A stretch of 64,000 nt of DNA, taken from assembly GCA_030144725.1 (NCBI GenBank), contig JASKMD010000029.1, positions 16,759,135-16,823,134 of the forward strand. Reading direction: 5' to 3'. Shown here one piece after another: positions 1-12,065 of the stretch. This DNA comes from Haematococcus lacustris (Eukaryota > Chlorophyta > Chlorophyceae > Chlamydomonadales > Haematococcaceae). The stretch's first letter is position 1. Each line of letters opens with the position of its first letter. The notes beneath the pieces were generated by a model. It was not told the DNA's origin. It searched no databases and was given only the letters and a program-made list of their open reading frames with translations. Position numbers and translations under genes: made by a program.

Positions 1-345
1 GTCTGTGTGGAGTTCCCATGCACATGGCATACACATGGGCATGGTCGCCTACCACCTACACTATTGCCTGACCCAGAGGACTATGATGTAGACTTCTTGC
101 CCTTGGCTGGCAGCTTCTCTTGCTCTGGCCAGTAGCACAGCTCCAGTGGGCGCCACCTGCTCTCCCCAATGCGCTGCATGTTCAATGCTGCATTGCAGTC
201 CCTGTCTACCCACCTGCCTGGCTGAGGTGCTGGCTTTGCCTTGGCAGCCTTGCCTTGCTCAGCCTTGGTGCGCTTGCTGCTGGGTGGGCTCAGCTGCCTG
301 CTTGCTGTGCTTGGCTGGCTGGGGAGTCAGAGTACCTGCAGCCAC
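1..345 (-). pseudogene. Fanzor-like nuclease, C-terminal fragment (copy A)
   Basis: Read on the minus strand, 81-230 encodes a stretch with the motif WVDRDCNAALNMQRIGESRW and ends at a TAG (plus 81-83). D-R-D-x-N-A-A-L-N is the RuvC-III signature of TnpB/Fanzor RNA-guided nucleases. Only this C-terminal part is present; the proline/lysine-rich linker before it is scrambled. Positions 1-80 match the end sequence of the fuller element at 56529-57945. The fragment lies in an intron of the TmcB-like gene copy, opposite to its direction, and is repeated at 14457-14720. It is a dead fragment; the family call rests on motif recognition. Confidence 0.6.
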
Positions 346-411
346 TGCTGGCTCACAAGCTGACGGTGCTGATGCCTGCCTCTGCTGCCTCTGCTGCTTG
401 CCTGGCTGCAG

Positions 412-3400
412 ATGCCGACTCTTTGAAGGGGATTGTGTTCACCAACATCGCTGTAAACCAGTCCCTGGGCAACTTCAGCACTCTGAACCTGTGAGGCTGG
501 GCTCTGGGGTCAGGCAGCCCTGGTTCAGCAGGGCTGCCTGTGCCCCACAATGCCTGCCTGGCCTGTTGCAGCTCAGCCAGCATCAAGCCCTCTGCCCCTG
601 ATGAGAGCAGTCAAGGGTATGCCTGACCCTGCTCACTTTCTTGGTGACAGGAGTGACCTTGCGCAGTGAAGGCCCAGGGTGCTAGTGTTCACTGGTGACT
701 TGTAGAGGCTGCTCACCTGCTAGCCCCAGGCTGTGCTCATTACAAGTCATGCAGCTGGCCGAAATCTTGGCCATGGTCTCTGTACCCGTCACCCTTGCAA
801 TTGACACCAGCACACAGGCTTGTGATCCTACATACGCTGACTTTTCCACATGCCAAAGAAGGCAGCTGTGTGTTGTGCTTTGTGCCACCTCCGCTCTGTA
901 TCAATGTCATGTGTGCTGCTGTCTGTGCTGCAGGTACAACTCTACCAAGCTCATGGGGTTGTGGACCGCCGGCAACCAGTTGGCGGCCAAGGCGCGCTCC
1001 CTGCTTCAGAATGGCGAGGCCTACCTGCGCACCCTCGGCCCCAGCATAGCTGACTTCATGTACAACCCAGACCTGCTCTACATAGTCACCAACGGCCCAA
1101 ACGTGAGCACTTCTCAGGGGCAGCACACAAACACTGCAGGCCTGCACACCAGAGCACTTGACCTTGGAGCTGACCCTGACATGAACCCTGACCTTGGCCC
1201 TGCCTAGGACTGTGCATGCACATTGCCACCCTGCTGCTCCTTCCTGGACTTGCCTGTGGGCATAGCATGCCCTGGCATGCAAGCGCTCAGCACAGCTCTA
1301 GAGAGATGCATGCAGGGTTGCTTGACCTCCTTACCATGCATGTGAGATGCATAAAGAGCTCCTTACCTTCCCTGCTTACTACTGTGATGTCAAGGGCCTT
1401 GCAGTTGTGGCATAGCAGGCGCTTGTCTCATGCTGGTGGGAAAGACATGTGTGCATGACCCTTGCTGCCTGCTGCCCCTGACTGCAGCTGGTGTTTGAGG
1501 GCTACAAGTCCACCATGGACATCTACATGCAGATTGTAATCTCCTCGTCTGCCTCAGCCAACAACCTGCAGCTGGTGCTGCTGGCAGCAGAGGGTGGGGT
1601 GCTGTGCCTGCTGTGTGTGGTTTGGGTGTGGCTGCTCCTGCGGGCTGTGGCGGAGCGCCGCTACCAGATGTACCAGATCCTGATGGTGAGGCTGCCATGT
1701 TGAGGTGGAGGCAGCTTGCTGGTGTTTCTTCCCAACGTGGGTGAAGGATGAGGCTGCGCTTGTGACAAAGCTGAGTCTGAATGGCAAGTTGTAAGCCTGC
1801 ACCAGCTACCTTCGCTGCCGGTAGCTGTTGTTGCTGCCCTGGTCGCTCAGGTGGTGCCTGGAGGCCTGGTGCGCCGCATGGCCACGCAGCGCCAGCGGCT
1901 AGGGGACGAGTCGGAAGACGAGGAGGACGAGCGCATGCTGACTGCGCCCACTTTGACCGCCCAGGTCAGTTGTTGACCGACAATGCCCTGACCCTTGCAT
2001 GAATGCTGGGGTGGCAGTGTGCCAGTGTCAATTGTGTTTGTCACATTCCTCACTCTGCAGATGGCTGTACGGAAGAGTCAAAAGGCCCCGGGCATTCGAT
2101 TTGAACAGGATGCAGAAGATGTGGAGGAAGGGGCAGTGCATACAGTTGAAAAGGGCAGACCAGGGGCAGCTGCTGCTGGTGGGGTGGGCAGGGCAGGGCC
2201 AGGGAGCTGCTGGCAGGCACTGTTGAGAGGCCTGGGCTGGGTGCCAGCAGCGCTCACTAGCTCCAAGCAGGAGAGCGGCAAGGGGAGCAAGCGCCAGTTA
2301 TCCCCATCTGTGAAGACTTCGGTACGTCGCAGCTCCAGCATGGTTTCAGACACTCTTGACACACTTGCAAACTGCGATACCTGATATAAAAACTTTGTAT
2401 ACAAAAGTGATATGTATGTACCGTAGTGATACGCCTTATTGGTAGTTTTACCAAATTAGTTTGTCACCAAATTGTATCACCAATTGTTTGACCATATAGT
2501 CTGGATGATTTGTTTTTTAGCATGAGATGTTTTTCGTCACCAAATTGTATCACCAATTGTTTAAGCATAAGATTTGGGTTTTCGCCAGATTTCAGACGCA
2601 ATTGACTTCGCAACCTATGTTACCTGTGATCATACAATGCCTAGAGCTCATAAACACTCCTGGAATCTACTGCAAAGTGGCTTGCTGGTGTGTCTACTGC
2701 CCCGCCCTGCCTTGCAGCTGTGGCTCATCTGGCCCATTGCTGTCTGGGGCCCCACAGGTGTGTTTAGGGACTGGGTCTGGCAGCAGCAAGCCTGGGGTTC
2801 AGCAGCCAGAGCCTTGGGCACAGCTACACCGCACGCCCAAAGTAATTCACCACTCATGCCTCGTTAGTGTGTCCCCATCTGCTTCCCCACCCCTGCCCTG
2901 CCTGATGTGGGTGATGAGGGGCGGTCTGCTTGCTGTGCACCACAGTGATGCTATTCTATGCCATTGGCTTCCAGCTGATGGCCACCATCAACGGCCCCAT
3001 CAGCCTCTTCAACATCGTCAGCTTCACCCAGGTGCCGGCATGGAGGCTGTAGGGCCAGACAGGCTGTCTGAGGGGCTCAGGAGGGTGGGTGGGGCCCTGA
3101 TGATGGAGGGCTGTGGAGCGTGGATCTTGGTGGGCTGTGGGGTTGGATGTGTAGTGGTGTGCTGCGCTGTGGGATGGATTGGGGGGGTGGAGGTACGGTG
3201 GTGTGGGGCTGGGTGGGGTGCATAACAATGCCATGTACGGTGCTGACTTCGCTGCTCTGTGCCCTGCAGTTGCTGTACAACGCCAACAACTTCTTCCTCC
3301 AAGAGCTTACCTTTGAGCCAAACCCCGCCAACATGCCCCAGCTGCGGGCTTCCACCGTGCAGCGCATCAAGGAGCTGGAGATGCACTACAAGGTCATGCT

Positions 3401-5276
3401 CTATGGCCATGAGGTGGGTGCAGGCAGGCAGACAGGGTCAATGACCTAGGAGTGTCTTCTACCCGCTTGGGTGGATGAACCTCAGCATGTTGTATGCCTG
3501 CAGCTTGCCTTGCCTGGCCTGCCTGCCTGCCTGCCCGCAGTCGGTGCCTACTACCGCAAGTGCCCCATACATCACACTGGTCAGCTCAGGCGTGACCTAC
3601 ACCGGCAGCCATGGCAACTACATCCTATTTGACACCAAGGAATGTCTGGCAAGGTGGGTGGGGCAGCAAGGATCGACATGCACCTTTACCGGCTTGTCTT
3701 GCGAGGAGTAAAGCAATAGAAGTCAACACCATCAAATGATGCAAGCTGCTCACGACCCTGGCAGGAGGTAGCCAATCAGCACGGCAAGGAGTGGCTGGCA
3801 GTAGGATGCTGAGCCTGCCCTGACTGCAGCAACAAGTCCGAGTGTCAGCCGCCCAGCAGCCCCCTGTACCCCTGGACTCACAGCGGCCTGGACACCATGA
3901 TGTCACACTACATGGAGATCGGCACCTCCATCACACAGTTCCAGTACCTGGTGGGTCATGCAGCCTGGCAGCCACACCCTCACACAGGGCACCTCCAATG
4001 CCCATTGGTGCGGTCTGCCTGGGCCCCACCCCTTGCTGGCAGCTGCTGACTGTGTTGTGCCCCCGCTGCTTGTGGCCAGGACCCCTACCTCAACGGCCCG
4101 GAGTACAACTTCTATTGTGAGTGGCGGATGAACCTGAACAAACCCTGGAAGGCAGCCATGATGTGTTGCCATGATGCCTGCTTGCAAGCCTGCTGCCCAT
4201 CTGCCCACCCGCCCGCCTGCCTGCCTCCCTGCCCAGGGAACACCATCCCTGACATGTCAGGAGGGTTTGAGCGTCTGAGTGAGGCTTACCAGGTCTTTGT
4301 GAACGACAACCTCAGGTGGGCCCTGGCTGACGGCTGGCTGTGCATTGGCTGCCTAGGCCTGCATCTCTGGCTGAGCATGTCTGGCTGCCTCATCAGCCAC
4401 TGCTGCACCCTCCCAGCCTGGCCTGCCTGCAGCTGGCCAGGCAGGTGGTCCCTGCCACCTAGGCGCCTTTCTCCTGAGCCTTGGCCCACGAGCCACCTGC
4501 TGTTGGTGTGGAGCTGCAGGGTGGTGCTGTCGCTGCACATCTGCCTCTTCGTGTTCACCCTGGTGCTCATGGCGGTGTACGTGGGCCTGATGGTGCTGCC
4601 CTTTGTCAAAGTCACCCGCAATGAGACACGGCGCATCGCAGAGCTCGTGAGCCAGCTGCCGGCTGAGGTAGGAGGGCATGGCCCCAGTCGTCATGCACCT
4701 CACGTGTGGTGGCTGACACAGGGTGCAAGGCAGGGTTGACCCTTCCCACCCAAGCTGCACCGTGAGCTCAGTGAGCCATGCACCCCATCACCTGACCCTG
4801 ACCATGAGCCAGCTGCAGAGGCGTCCTTCACCATGTTGTGCGCCGGTGTGCCCAGGTGGACATGGAGGCAACATTAGCCAAGGCCCAGATGGCTGAGCTG
4901 CTGCTGGGGCCAGCTGTGCCACCCCCTTATGACGCCATGAAGAGCAGCAAGTCGCTGAAAAAGAGTGAGCAGCAGCCATGCAAGCACTGGCTCATGCAAT
5001 AGGATGCCATGCCCCCGAAGCTGTCATGCTTGACTGTTGTGTCCTGTGTCAGGCTCCTGGCTCAAGTCGCCACCTCACTGGCCCCCACTGTCCTCCCTAT
5101 GCCGGATACCATCCTGCTGTTGCTGCTTTCACCATCCCCCAGATTCACTGGCCATCCACTCCGAACTGTGGGATGGGAGCAATGCTACACAACCGCTCCT
5201 GTGTGAGCAGCCATTGGCCTCAGTTGCCTCTGTTGCCTGCACAGGTCGGTCCCTGAGCAGTGGCTCCAGCCGCTGA
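412..5276 (+). CDS. TmcB-like membrane protein gene, copy 1 (3' part; 5' part outside window)
   Basis: Fifteen exons, all in matching splice phase: 412-490, 934-1102, 1488-1685, 1851-1964, 2061-2321, 2718-2757, 2946-3031, 3270-3413, 3541-3653, 3830-3950, 4080-4116, 4237-4315, 4520-4667, 4856-4964, 5245-5276 (stop TGA 5274-5276). Introns start GT and end AG, mostly CTGCAG. The product has a membrane helix in 1488-1685 (LCLLCVVWVWLLL), an acidic segment DESEDEEDE, hydrophobic segments at 2718-2757 and 2946-3031, a long loop with cysteines, and a last helix near 4520-4600. The helix is followed by ETRRIAELVSQLPAEVDMEA, a tail typical of algal TmcB/TmcC-like proteins. Function in algae is unknown; a membrane sensor is likely. 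All visible exons are open. The start lies left of the window, and by analogy with copy 2 this copy may lack its N-terminal PAS part. Confidence 0.75.
2431..2590. repeat. AT-rich MITE-like repeat in an intron (copy 1)
   Basis: The intron between exons 2061-2321 and 2718-2757 contains a repeated phrase CACCAAATTGTATCACCAAT (about 2465-2485 and 2539-2559) beside GCCTTATTGGTAG. The same phrases occur in a better preserved element at 41702-41884 whose ends are inverted repeats GCCTTGTTGGTGAT. The element is absent from the matching intron of the minus-strand gene copy near 32050. It is unusually AT-rich compared with its surroundings. Confidence 0.5.
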
Positions 5277-5504
5277 GCCATGGACTGGGCTGAAGAAGCC
5301 AGGGCTGATACGGCCCGTGCTTGACAGGTTGCTATCCATATCTCTGCAGCAGGGCCCCATAATGTTGGTGGGCAGAGCTAGAGCAATAGCAATAGGATCA
5401 CTGTAGCATCACCAGCCGCCTGCTTTGCCAGTATTGCACCATGACATGCTCCTTGCTCCATGCACCCTCCACTACAACACAACTTTACTACAACAACACT
5501 TTGG
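5277..5504. other. Downstream flank of TmcB-like copy 1
   Basis: Sequence after the stop codon. It has no reading frame of note and is identical in copy 2 (19894-20121). It diverges from the minus-strand copy only a few bases past the stop, which marks one boundary of the shared segment. Confidence 0.5.
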
Positions 5505-5660
5505 CCCTCAACCTAGAGCCTTCATTGCCGTGGAACACTAAGCGTGGACCACTACAAAACAGTGTTTTTGTATGTGTGGAGTTCCCATGCACATGGCATA
5601 CACAAGGGCATGCGCATGTGCATACACAAGGGCATGCGGCTGTGGCTCTTGCTGCTCGAC
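5505..5660 (+). repeat. End sequence of the Fanzor-like element, solo copy
   Basis: The segment beginning TTGGCCCTCAACCTAGAGCC and continuing through GCCGTGGAACACTAAGCGTG matches the right end of the fuller element at 57790-57945 (read in reverse) and the ends at 14308-14456. No coding part is attached here. Short near-palindromes such as GTGGACCAC are present. It is either a deletion derivative or a separately mobilised end. Confidence 0.5.
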
Positions 5661-6341
5661 GAGGGTTGCAGCTTGGGTGGAGCTTGAACCAGGAGTGGGT
5701 CGACCCTAGCCCCAGCCCTGGAACACCACCTGGTACCTAGCTATGATGTCACACTGACACATGCTACAATGGACAGTAAGGTGCCCAGTCCACATATGGT
5801 GCCGCCCTTCCACCTCTCATCCACTTCCCTGCACCAATTGAAACCCTGCAAATTGGCACCTGGCGATGCACTAAGGATATCGGGACACTCTTTGTCAGTC
5901 TGACACACTGGCACCCATGCAACAGCTGCAATAAAGCAATTGCTCGAACATGGAGTACTGTGGCATTGACGGCAATCCTGTGCAACACACTTGCATATAT
6001 TGCAATTAATTGCTTGTGACCTGGTCAGTTGCGGCTTGGCAGTCAGATTCATTGGGAGTTGTGACAGATTATGTTATGGAATACACAAATGGGTTGCAAT
6101 GTGCACGTTTCTATTCCTAATGATGTAGAGTGGAGTTTCTTTAACAACTTTCACTGATGTTTTAGTGATGTCAGATAGAGGGATGGTGTGCATGTATAAG
6201 TTGTATTGTTATCCTACATGGGTTTGACTAGGTGCGCCCACCCCACCTTGCTTTGGGTTGGGGTCAAAGGTCATTAAGCTACAACTGGGTGTGATGCGCC
6301 TGGTCATGATTTGCCCTATAAGCAGACACGTGGATGTGAAG
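5661..6341. other. Intergenic, no gene seen
   Basis: No coding or structured feature could be supported here. The stretch is duplicated nearly base for base at 20278-20958, so it belongs to the tandemly duplicated unit. Confidence 0.4.
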
Positions 6342-6736
6342 TCATGCATTGAATGTGCTACGGCGCATGCATTGAATGCACGGTGTCACGGCGCAAGCCG
6401 TCGCCTTTAATCTTACACTGTGAGTAGCATGTCCACTTAGACAATGTCCAGCGCACAACGTCTCGTCCACACTCTCGCACAGCAGCTGGGCCTGGGGTGA
6501 GCACGGGACCCCCGGGAGTTGAAGCCGAATGGTGAGCAGTGCACAGCCCACCAGTGACCTCTCCAGTCACTCTGCTAAAGTGTGGAATACGGATACCACT
6601 CAATCCTCTCGGTGCTCTCGGTGCTCACGGAAAACCTGCAGCTGATGTGCCAACCGGTGGTGCTCGATGTACTTTGGCATTTGCTTGTTCAGCATGCCAA
6701 CAACATCACTCAAGCTCATCCTCATGCACAACAGCT
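6342..6736 (-). pseudogene. Transposon-like ORF, 3' part, split by foldback insertion
   Basis: The minus strand at about 6600-6736 continues an ORF whose first part lies at 12066-12274; in copy 2 the uninterrupted version is 21217-21555. The 5.3-kb foldback element 6737-12065 sits between the two halves. The fragment includes MLNKQMPKYIEHHRLAHQ, which resembles the region with H...A..Q before the catalytic core of a DNA-transposon ORF common in green algae. It is too short for a firm family name. Short reading frames downstream to 6342 have no recognised content. Confidence 0.4.
6730..6736. repeat. Target-site duplication AACAGCT, left copy
   Basis: AACAGCT lies directly before the inverted-repeat end CAGTTAAG and recurs at 12066-12072 directly after CTTAACTG. 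The unoccupied site in the duplicated unit (21347-21353) has it once. An extra shared C makes the duplication 7 or 8 bp depending on where the element is taken to start. Confidence 0.85.
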
Positions 6737-7429
6737 CAGTTAAGTCTCCCGGTCACACACATCCCTCCCAGGGACATCTGAGCAGCACCTGAGAGGGATG
6801 CCACCTCCAAACGGCTTCCCTTGCGCCGTATAGCCTAGCCAACTATCGCGCAAGCCATCAGCGTCGAAGGCGTCGCTGTAGGTGCCAAAAAGGCTGGTCA
6901 GCCTGCTTCGCGGCTCGCAACCTGTACCCACATTAGCCACAGGTAAGGCAAGCACTGTGGTGCAAGCTTAGCTACATCAGTCGATGGCATCGCAGCCTAG
7001 CAGCAGCGGTTACAGCGGTTATGAATGGCTTGCACGCTGTCTGGGGCCGTGTTCAGGACCGTGTTCAGGGTAGGCCCGTTGTTGGCGTTGCACCAGTGCG
7101 CCCCGGATTCAATACTCCAGCTCCCAGGACAGGCCGATAATGTCGTGACCAGTCTCCACCACGCGCGCACACCACAACGCAGCGTGCTGCAAAGCAGAAG
7201 TAAAACGAGCACCAGCCAGAGCAGGAACAGGAGGAGCTACGGGAACAGCAGGAGGAGCAGCAACAAACGCGACAGCATGAACGCCAGCAGAGGCAAGGGA
7301 GTAGTGTTTGGGGAGGCAAGAGCAACAACATGAGCTTGCTGGTGAATGTGTAGGTGGCGATGGCTGGCACGAGCAACATTGGCGAGAAGCGTCTGGAGGA
7401 GCTGAAGAAAGAATGCATAGCTTCGTCCA

Positions 7430-7745
7430 AAGGGGTCAGCAAGTAGCAGGTGCTGCTGCACCCACCGGCACACAGCCTCTGGGTCCAAAGGGTCAGCAAG
7501 TAGCAGGTGCTGCTGCACCCACCGGCACACAGCCTCTGGGTCAGCAAGCAGCAGGTGTTGACACACCCACCGGCACGCAGCCTCAGGATCAGCAAGCAGC
7601 AGTTGCTGGTGCACCCACAGGCACGCAACGCTTGGGACCATGGGCAGCAGCTGCAGGGGCAGCCACCGGCAGGCAGCCTCTGGGTTAGCTAGCAGCAGTT
7701 GCTGGTGCACCCACCGGCACGCAGCCTCTGGGTCAGCAAGCAGCA
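7430..7745. repeat. 48-57 bp tandem repeat inside the left arm
   Basis: Units of the form CAGCAAGCAGCAG...CACCCACCGGCAC...CAGCCTCTGGGT recur about six times, mirrored at 11105-11395 in the right arm. On one strand they spell a repeated peptide like LLLADPEAVCRWVQQH, on the other AAAPTGTQPLG. Both strands stay open, so the frames follow from the repeat and are not evidence of a protein. Confidence 0.7.
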
Positions 7746-7802
7746 GATATAGGGAGTGTATTGGAAAGGTTCAACAGCAGGTTGTCAGCTTAGGGTAGAG
7801 GG

Positions 7803-8275
7803 TGCAGCAGGGTACGTGCCCCACCCCGTCCCAGCCCTGCCCCACCCCATCCCAGCCTTGCGTTGCCCCTCCTCTCCCTGCCCAGCCCTTCCCAGCCCCA
7901 CTCCCTCCCAGCCCTACCCCAACCCCTCCCCTCCCAGCCCTACCCCACCCCTTCCCAGCCCTACCCCACCCCATCTCAGCCCTGCCCCACCCCCTCCCAG
8001 CCTTGCGTTGTCCCCTCCCAGCCCTTCCCAACCCCATCCCATCCCTGCCCCACCCCATCCCTTCCCAGGCCTGCCCCACCCCCTCCCAGCCTGCCCCACC
8101 CCCTCCCAGCCCTGCCCCACCCCCTCCCAGCCTGGCGTTGCCCCTCCCCTCCCTGCCCAGCCCTGCCCCACCCCCTTCCAGCCCTGCCCCACCCCCTCGC
8201 AGCCTTGCCCCACCCCCTCCCAGCCCTGCCCCACCCCATCCCAGCCTTGCGCTACCCTTCCCTGCCCCGCCATGG
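7803..8275. repeat. 21-bp C-rich minisatellite, left arm
   Basis: Variants of CCCTGCCCCACCCCCTCCCAG are repeated about 20 times. The unit is 21 bp, so all frames remain open and spell PAPPPPS-type peptides. The inverted counterpart is at 10760-11040, and the same unit forms 22855-23880 and 27115-27465. Confidence 0.85.
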
Positions 8276-8280
8276 CTGTA

Positions 8281-8570
8281 GGTGTCTGGCAGTGCAGGCT
8301 GCAGGTAACAGCAGGCTGCAGGTGTGCTGCAGTGCATGAGCAGCAGCAGCAGGCAGCAGTGCATGTGCTGCAGTGCATGAACAGCTGCAGCAGCAGGCTG
8401 TAATGCATGAGCAGCAGTGCATGGGCAGCAGCAGGAGTGTATGGGCAGCAGCAACAGCAAGCTGTAGGTGTGCGGCTGTGTAGGTAGCAGCCGGCTGCAG
8501 GTGTGCTGCAGATCATGAGCAGCAGCAGCAGCAGGCTGCAGTGCATGGGCAGCAGTGCATGAGTAGCAAC
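8281..8570. repeat. CTGCAG/CATGAGCAGCAG repeat, inner left arm
   Basis: Imperfect units of GCTGCAGGTGTGCTGCAGTG and GCATGAGCAGCAGCAG alternate. The inverted match is at about 10505-10740, and related arrays lie at 10080-10215 and 26465-27105. No gene is supported. Confidence 0.7.
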
Positions 8571-9420
8571 GTCCCTTTCTAGCAAACCGCAATCGCCCCT
8601 TTCTAGCTAACCGCCTGCTGGCAAGTGGCTGACACCCAATACCCAGCATAATCTCCTCCCTCATGTGCATGCCCCTTGGTTGCAGGTCTGATGGGCACCT
8701 TCTCCTCCTCCACAGCCTCTGTCCAGCCTAGCCCGGCTCAGCCCTAATGGCCTCCTGCCCCTTGGCCCCTTCCTTCTTCCTTCCGCTGTGGGACAAGTGA
8801 AAACAATTGCGCTATGTATGTCTTGGGCTTCTTGACTTCCTTGTTGTGTGGATAGTAGCACCCACAGATGATGACGAGACGTTGGGCTGCTTGGTTTAGT
8901 GAATGGCATTGAGAAGGATCGGGGTGATGTGTGTCATGTACTTGCCATGCATCATAACTTTGGCTCCTGAAAGATCATGTTGAGTATGCAACATCATGTT
9001 GATGCAAGCGTACGACACAAAGCCTTGAAGTCTCAATGATACCTAGTATTCTAATGAAATAGTGGGAGGGTAGGATGTGTTGTGTAATGCTGACAACCGG
9101 TTAGTGCATGGATGGCCCGCTTGTACGGATAACCCATCTTCGCAACGTTCTCGTGTTCTTGCCCTTGCTAGCATAACGTGCCTTACCAAGCCTTGATGTA
9201 ATGCACTACTCACGAGACGCAAGTGATAGCATGGTTTGTAGCTGCAAGCCTGCTACCCCTAGTGTCGCCCTCATGCACCGACCACATGCACACACTACAT
9301 TGTTATGGATGCGTCTCCAGGACCTAGCTGTGTGTTGTTGTCCATACAAGGGGCATAACGCGCACCACACCCCATGTGGCTGGATCACTGCCAGGCCTGC
9401 ACTTGCTAGGCATGACCGTG
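8571..9420. other. Loop region of the foldback element, no gene seen
   Basis: This is the unique central part of the element. A few short frames occur on both strands without recognisable domains. I see no transposase signature here. Confidence 0.4.
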
Positions 9421-9965
9421 ATGCTTACATGTAAAGGGGGTATGTAGCAGGTGGCTACCACCTTTGCAGCATCAGCGCATTCACCGCGTGGTGGTTTTAC
9501 CCATACAAGGGACATGTGGCGCACCACACCCAAGCATATGGCTGGATGTCGTGAGCCTCCACTATAGGTACCATACGAGTCAGGCTAGCTGTGACACATT
9601 GGGTGTGGATCACTGCCAGGCCTGCACTTGCTGAGCATGGCCGTGATGCATACATGCAAGGGGGGTATGTAGCAGGTGGCTACCACGTTTGCAGCATTAG
9701 TGCATCACCGCGTGGTGGTGTTGTCATTACAAGCGGCATGTGGCTCACCACACCCTAGCATGTGGCTGGATCTGGTGAGCCTCCACTATAGGTACCATCC
9801 GTAATCCAGCTAGCTATGACACATTGGGTGTGGATCACTGCCAGGCTTGCACTTGCTAAGCATGACGCGTGATGCACACATGCAAAGGGGGTATGTAGCA
9901 GGTGGCTACCACGCATGCAGCCATCACCGCGTGGTGGTGTTGTCCATACAAGGGGCGTAGGTATT
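9421..9965. repeat. 225-bp tandem repeat (about 2.5 units)
   Basis: The phrase TATGTAGCAGGTGGCTACCA occurs at 9441, 9666 and 9892, a spacing of 225-226 bp. Each unit contains CACCGCGTGGTGGTGTTGTC. A single related unit is present at 24480-24600 in the second foldback structure. Confidence 0.75.
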
Positions 9966-10504
9966 ATGTATGACAAGAATACACGGCTAATGACCACGAC
10001 CGTTTTCTTCATTACATCTTGACCATTCACAGCTTACAAATCACGTTGTGTGGCATGGAACTGAACGGAAGCTCAGGATGCCTACTGCTGCTGTCCATGC
10101 ACTGCTCATGCACTACAGCCTGCTGCTCTTGCTGCTGCTCATGCACCGCAACACACCTACATCCTGCTGCTGCTGCTGCTCATGCACTGCACCACATGCA
10201 CTGCAGCACATCTAATGCAGCTTGCACTGCCACACACCTACAAAAGAATAAGAAGAAAACTACCGGCGTGTAATAAGGGAGGAGCTACCGCCTGTTCCTG
10301 CTCTGGCTGGTGCTTGCACCGGCGTGTAATAAGGGAGGAGCTACCGCCTGGGGCGCGGCCTGCTCCCACCAGTGCCACACACCTACAGCCTGCTGTTGCT
10401 GCCCATACACTACTGCTGCACACCGTTTTCTTCGTTACATCTTGACCATTCACAGCTTACACGTTGTGTGGCATGGAACTGAACGGAAGCTTAGGACAGC
10501 CTTT

Positions 10505-11041
10505 TGACAGCTCATGATCTGCAGCACACCTGCAGCCGGCTGCTACCTACACAGCCGCACACCTCCAGCTTTCTGCTGCTGCTGCTGCACATACACTCCG
10601 CTGCTGCCCATGCACTGCTGCTCATGCATTACAGCCTGCTGCTGCAGCTGTTCATGCACTGCAGCACATGCACTGCTGCCTGCTGCTGCTGCTCATGCAC
10701 TGCAGCACACCTGCAGCCTGTTGCTACCTGCAGCCTGCACTGTCACACACCTACAGGCAGGGCAGGGCAGGGCAAGGCAGAGCAGGGCAAGGAGGGGCAA
10801 CGCAAGGCTGGGAGGGGGTGGGGCAGGGCTGGGATGGGGTGGGGGAAGGCTGGGTTGGGGTGGGGCAGGGCTGGGAGGGGGTGGGGCAGGGCTGGGAGGG
10901 GGTGGGGTGGGGCAGGCTGGGAGGGGGTGGGGCAGGGCTGGGAGGGGGTGGGGTGGGGAAGGGGCTGGGCAGGGAGGGAAGGGGCAACGCAAGGCTGGGA
11001 TGGGGTGGGGCAGGGCTGGGATGGGGTGGGGCACGTACCCT
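10505..11041. repeat. Inner right arm: CTG-rich repeat and G-rich 21-bp minisatellite
   Basis: 10505-10740 is the inverted counterpart of 8281-8520. 10760-11040 (GGGAGGGGGTGGGGCAGGGCT units) is the counterpart of 7803-8275. The right array is about 190 bp shorter than the left, so the arms have drifted in copy number. Confidence 0.8.
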
Positions 11042-12065
11042 GCTGCACCCTCTACCCTAAGCTGACAACCTGCTGTTGCACCTTCCCAATACACTCCCTA
11101 TATCTGCTGCTTGCTGACCCAGAGGCTGCCTGCCGGTGGCTGCCCCTGCAGCTGCTGCCCATGGTCCCAGGCGTTTCGTGCCTGTGGGTGCACCAGCAAC
11201 TGCTGCTTGCTGATCCTGAGGCTGCGTGCCGGTGGGTGTGTCAACACCTGCTGCTTGCTGACCCAGAGGCTGTGTGCCGGTGGGTGCAGCAGCACCTGCT
11301 ACTTGCTGACCCTTTGGACCCAGAGGCTGTGTGCCGGTGGGTGCAGCAGCACCTGCTACTTGCTGACCCCTTTGGACGAAGCTATGCATTCTTTCTTCAG
11401 CTCCTCCAGACGCTTCTCGCCAATGTTGCTCGTGCCAGCCATCGCCACCTACACATTCACCAGCAAGCTCATGTTGTTGCTCTTGCCTCCCCAAACACTA
11501 CTCCCTTGCCTCTGCTGGCGTTCATGCTGTCGCGTTTGTTGCTGCTCCTCCTGCTGTTCCCGTAGCTCCTCCTGTTCCTGCTCTGGCTGGTGCTCGTTTT
11601 ACTTCTGCTTTGCAGCACGCTGCGTTGTGGTGTGCGCGCGTGGTGGAGACTGGTCACGACATTATCGGCCTGTCCTGGGAGCTGGAGTATTGAATCCGGG
11701 GCGCACTGGTGCAACGCCAACAACGGGCCTACCCTGAACACGGTCCTGAACACGGCCCCAGACAGCGTGCAAGCCATTCATAACCGCTGTAACCGCTGCT
11801 GCTAGGCTGCGATGCCATCGACTGATGTAGCTAAGCTTGCACCACAGTGCTTGCCTTACCTGTGGCTAATGTGGGTACAGGTTGCGAGCCGCGAAGCAGG
11901 CTGACCAGCCTTTTTGGCACCTACAGCGACGCCTTCGACGCTGATGGCTTGCGCGATAGTTGGCTAGGCTATACGGCGCAAGGGAAGCCGTTTGGAGGTG
12001 GCATCCCTCTCAGGTGCTGCTCAGATGTCCCTGGGAGGGATGTGTGTGACCGGGAGACTTAACTG

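Larger units (their letters stand above)
6737..12065. mobile_element. 5.3-kb foldback transposable element
   Basis: Ends are perfect inverted repeats (CAGTTAAGTCTCCCGGTC at the left, its complement at the right). The first kilobase of each arm is almost identical: 6737-7795 against 11042-12065, the left arm having one extra 48-bp unit. The mirror continues through G/C minisatellites to about 8519 and 10505. A 7-8 bp target duplication and an empty site at about 21347 prove insertion. No transposase is evident: the arms hold only repeat-driven frames, so the element is probably non-autonomous. The CAG...CTG ends and 7-8 bp duplication recall hAT elements, but this is inference. It inserted into a transposon-like ORF after, or in only one copy of, the tandem duplication. 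Confidence 0.85.

Noticed and set aside
7025..7333. Basic protein encoded by the foldback arms (identical frames at 7025-7333 and 11469-11777)
   Set aside because: Identity only reflects the inverted arms; no domain is recognisable and the frame has no independent support.
8281..10740. CRISPR-like array in the foldback element
   Set aside because: The repeats are imperfect, CTG-rich and have no unique spacers of constant length; they are minisatellites.
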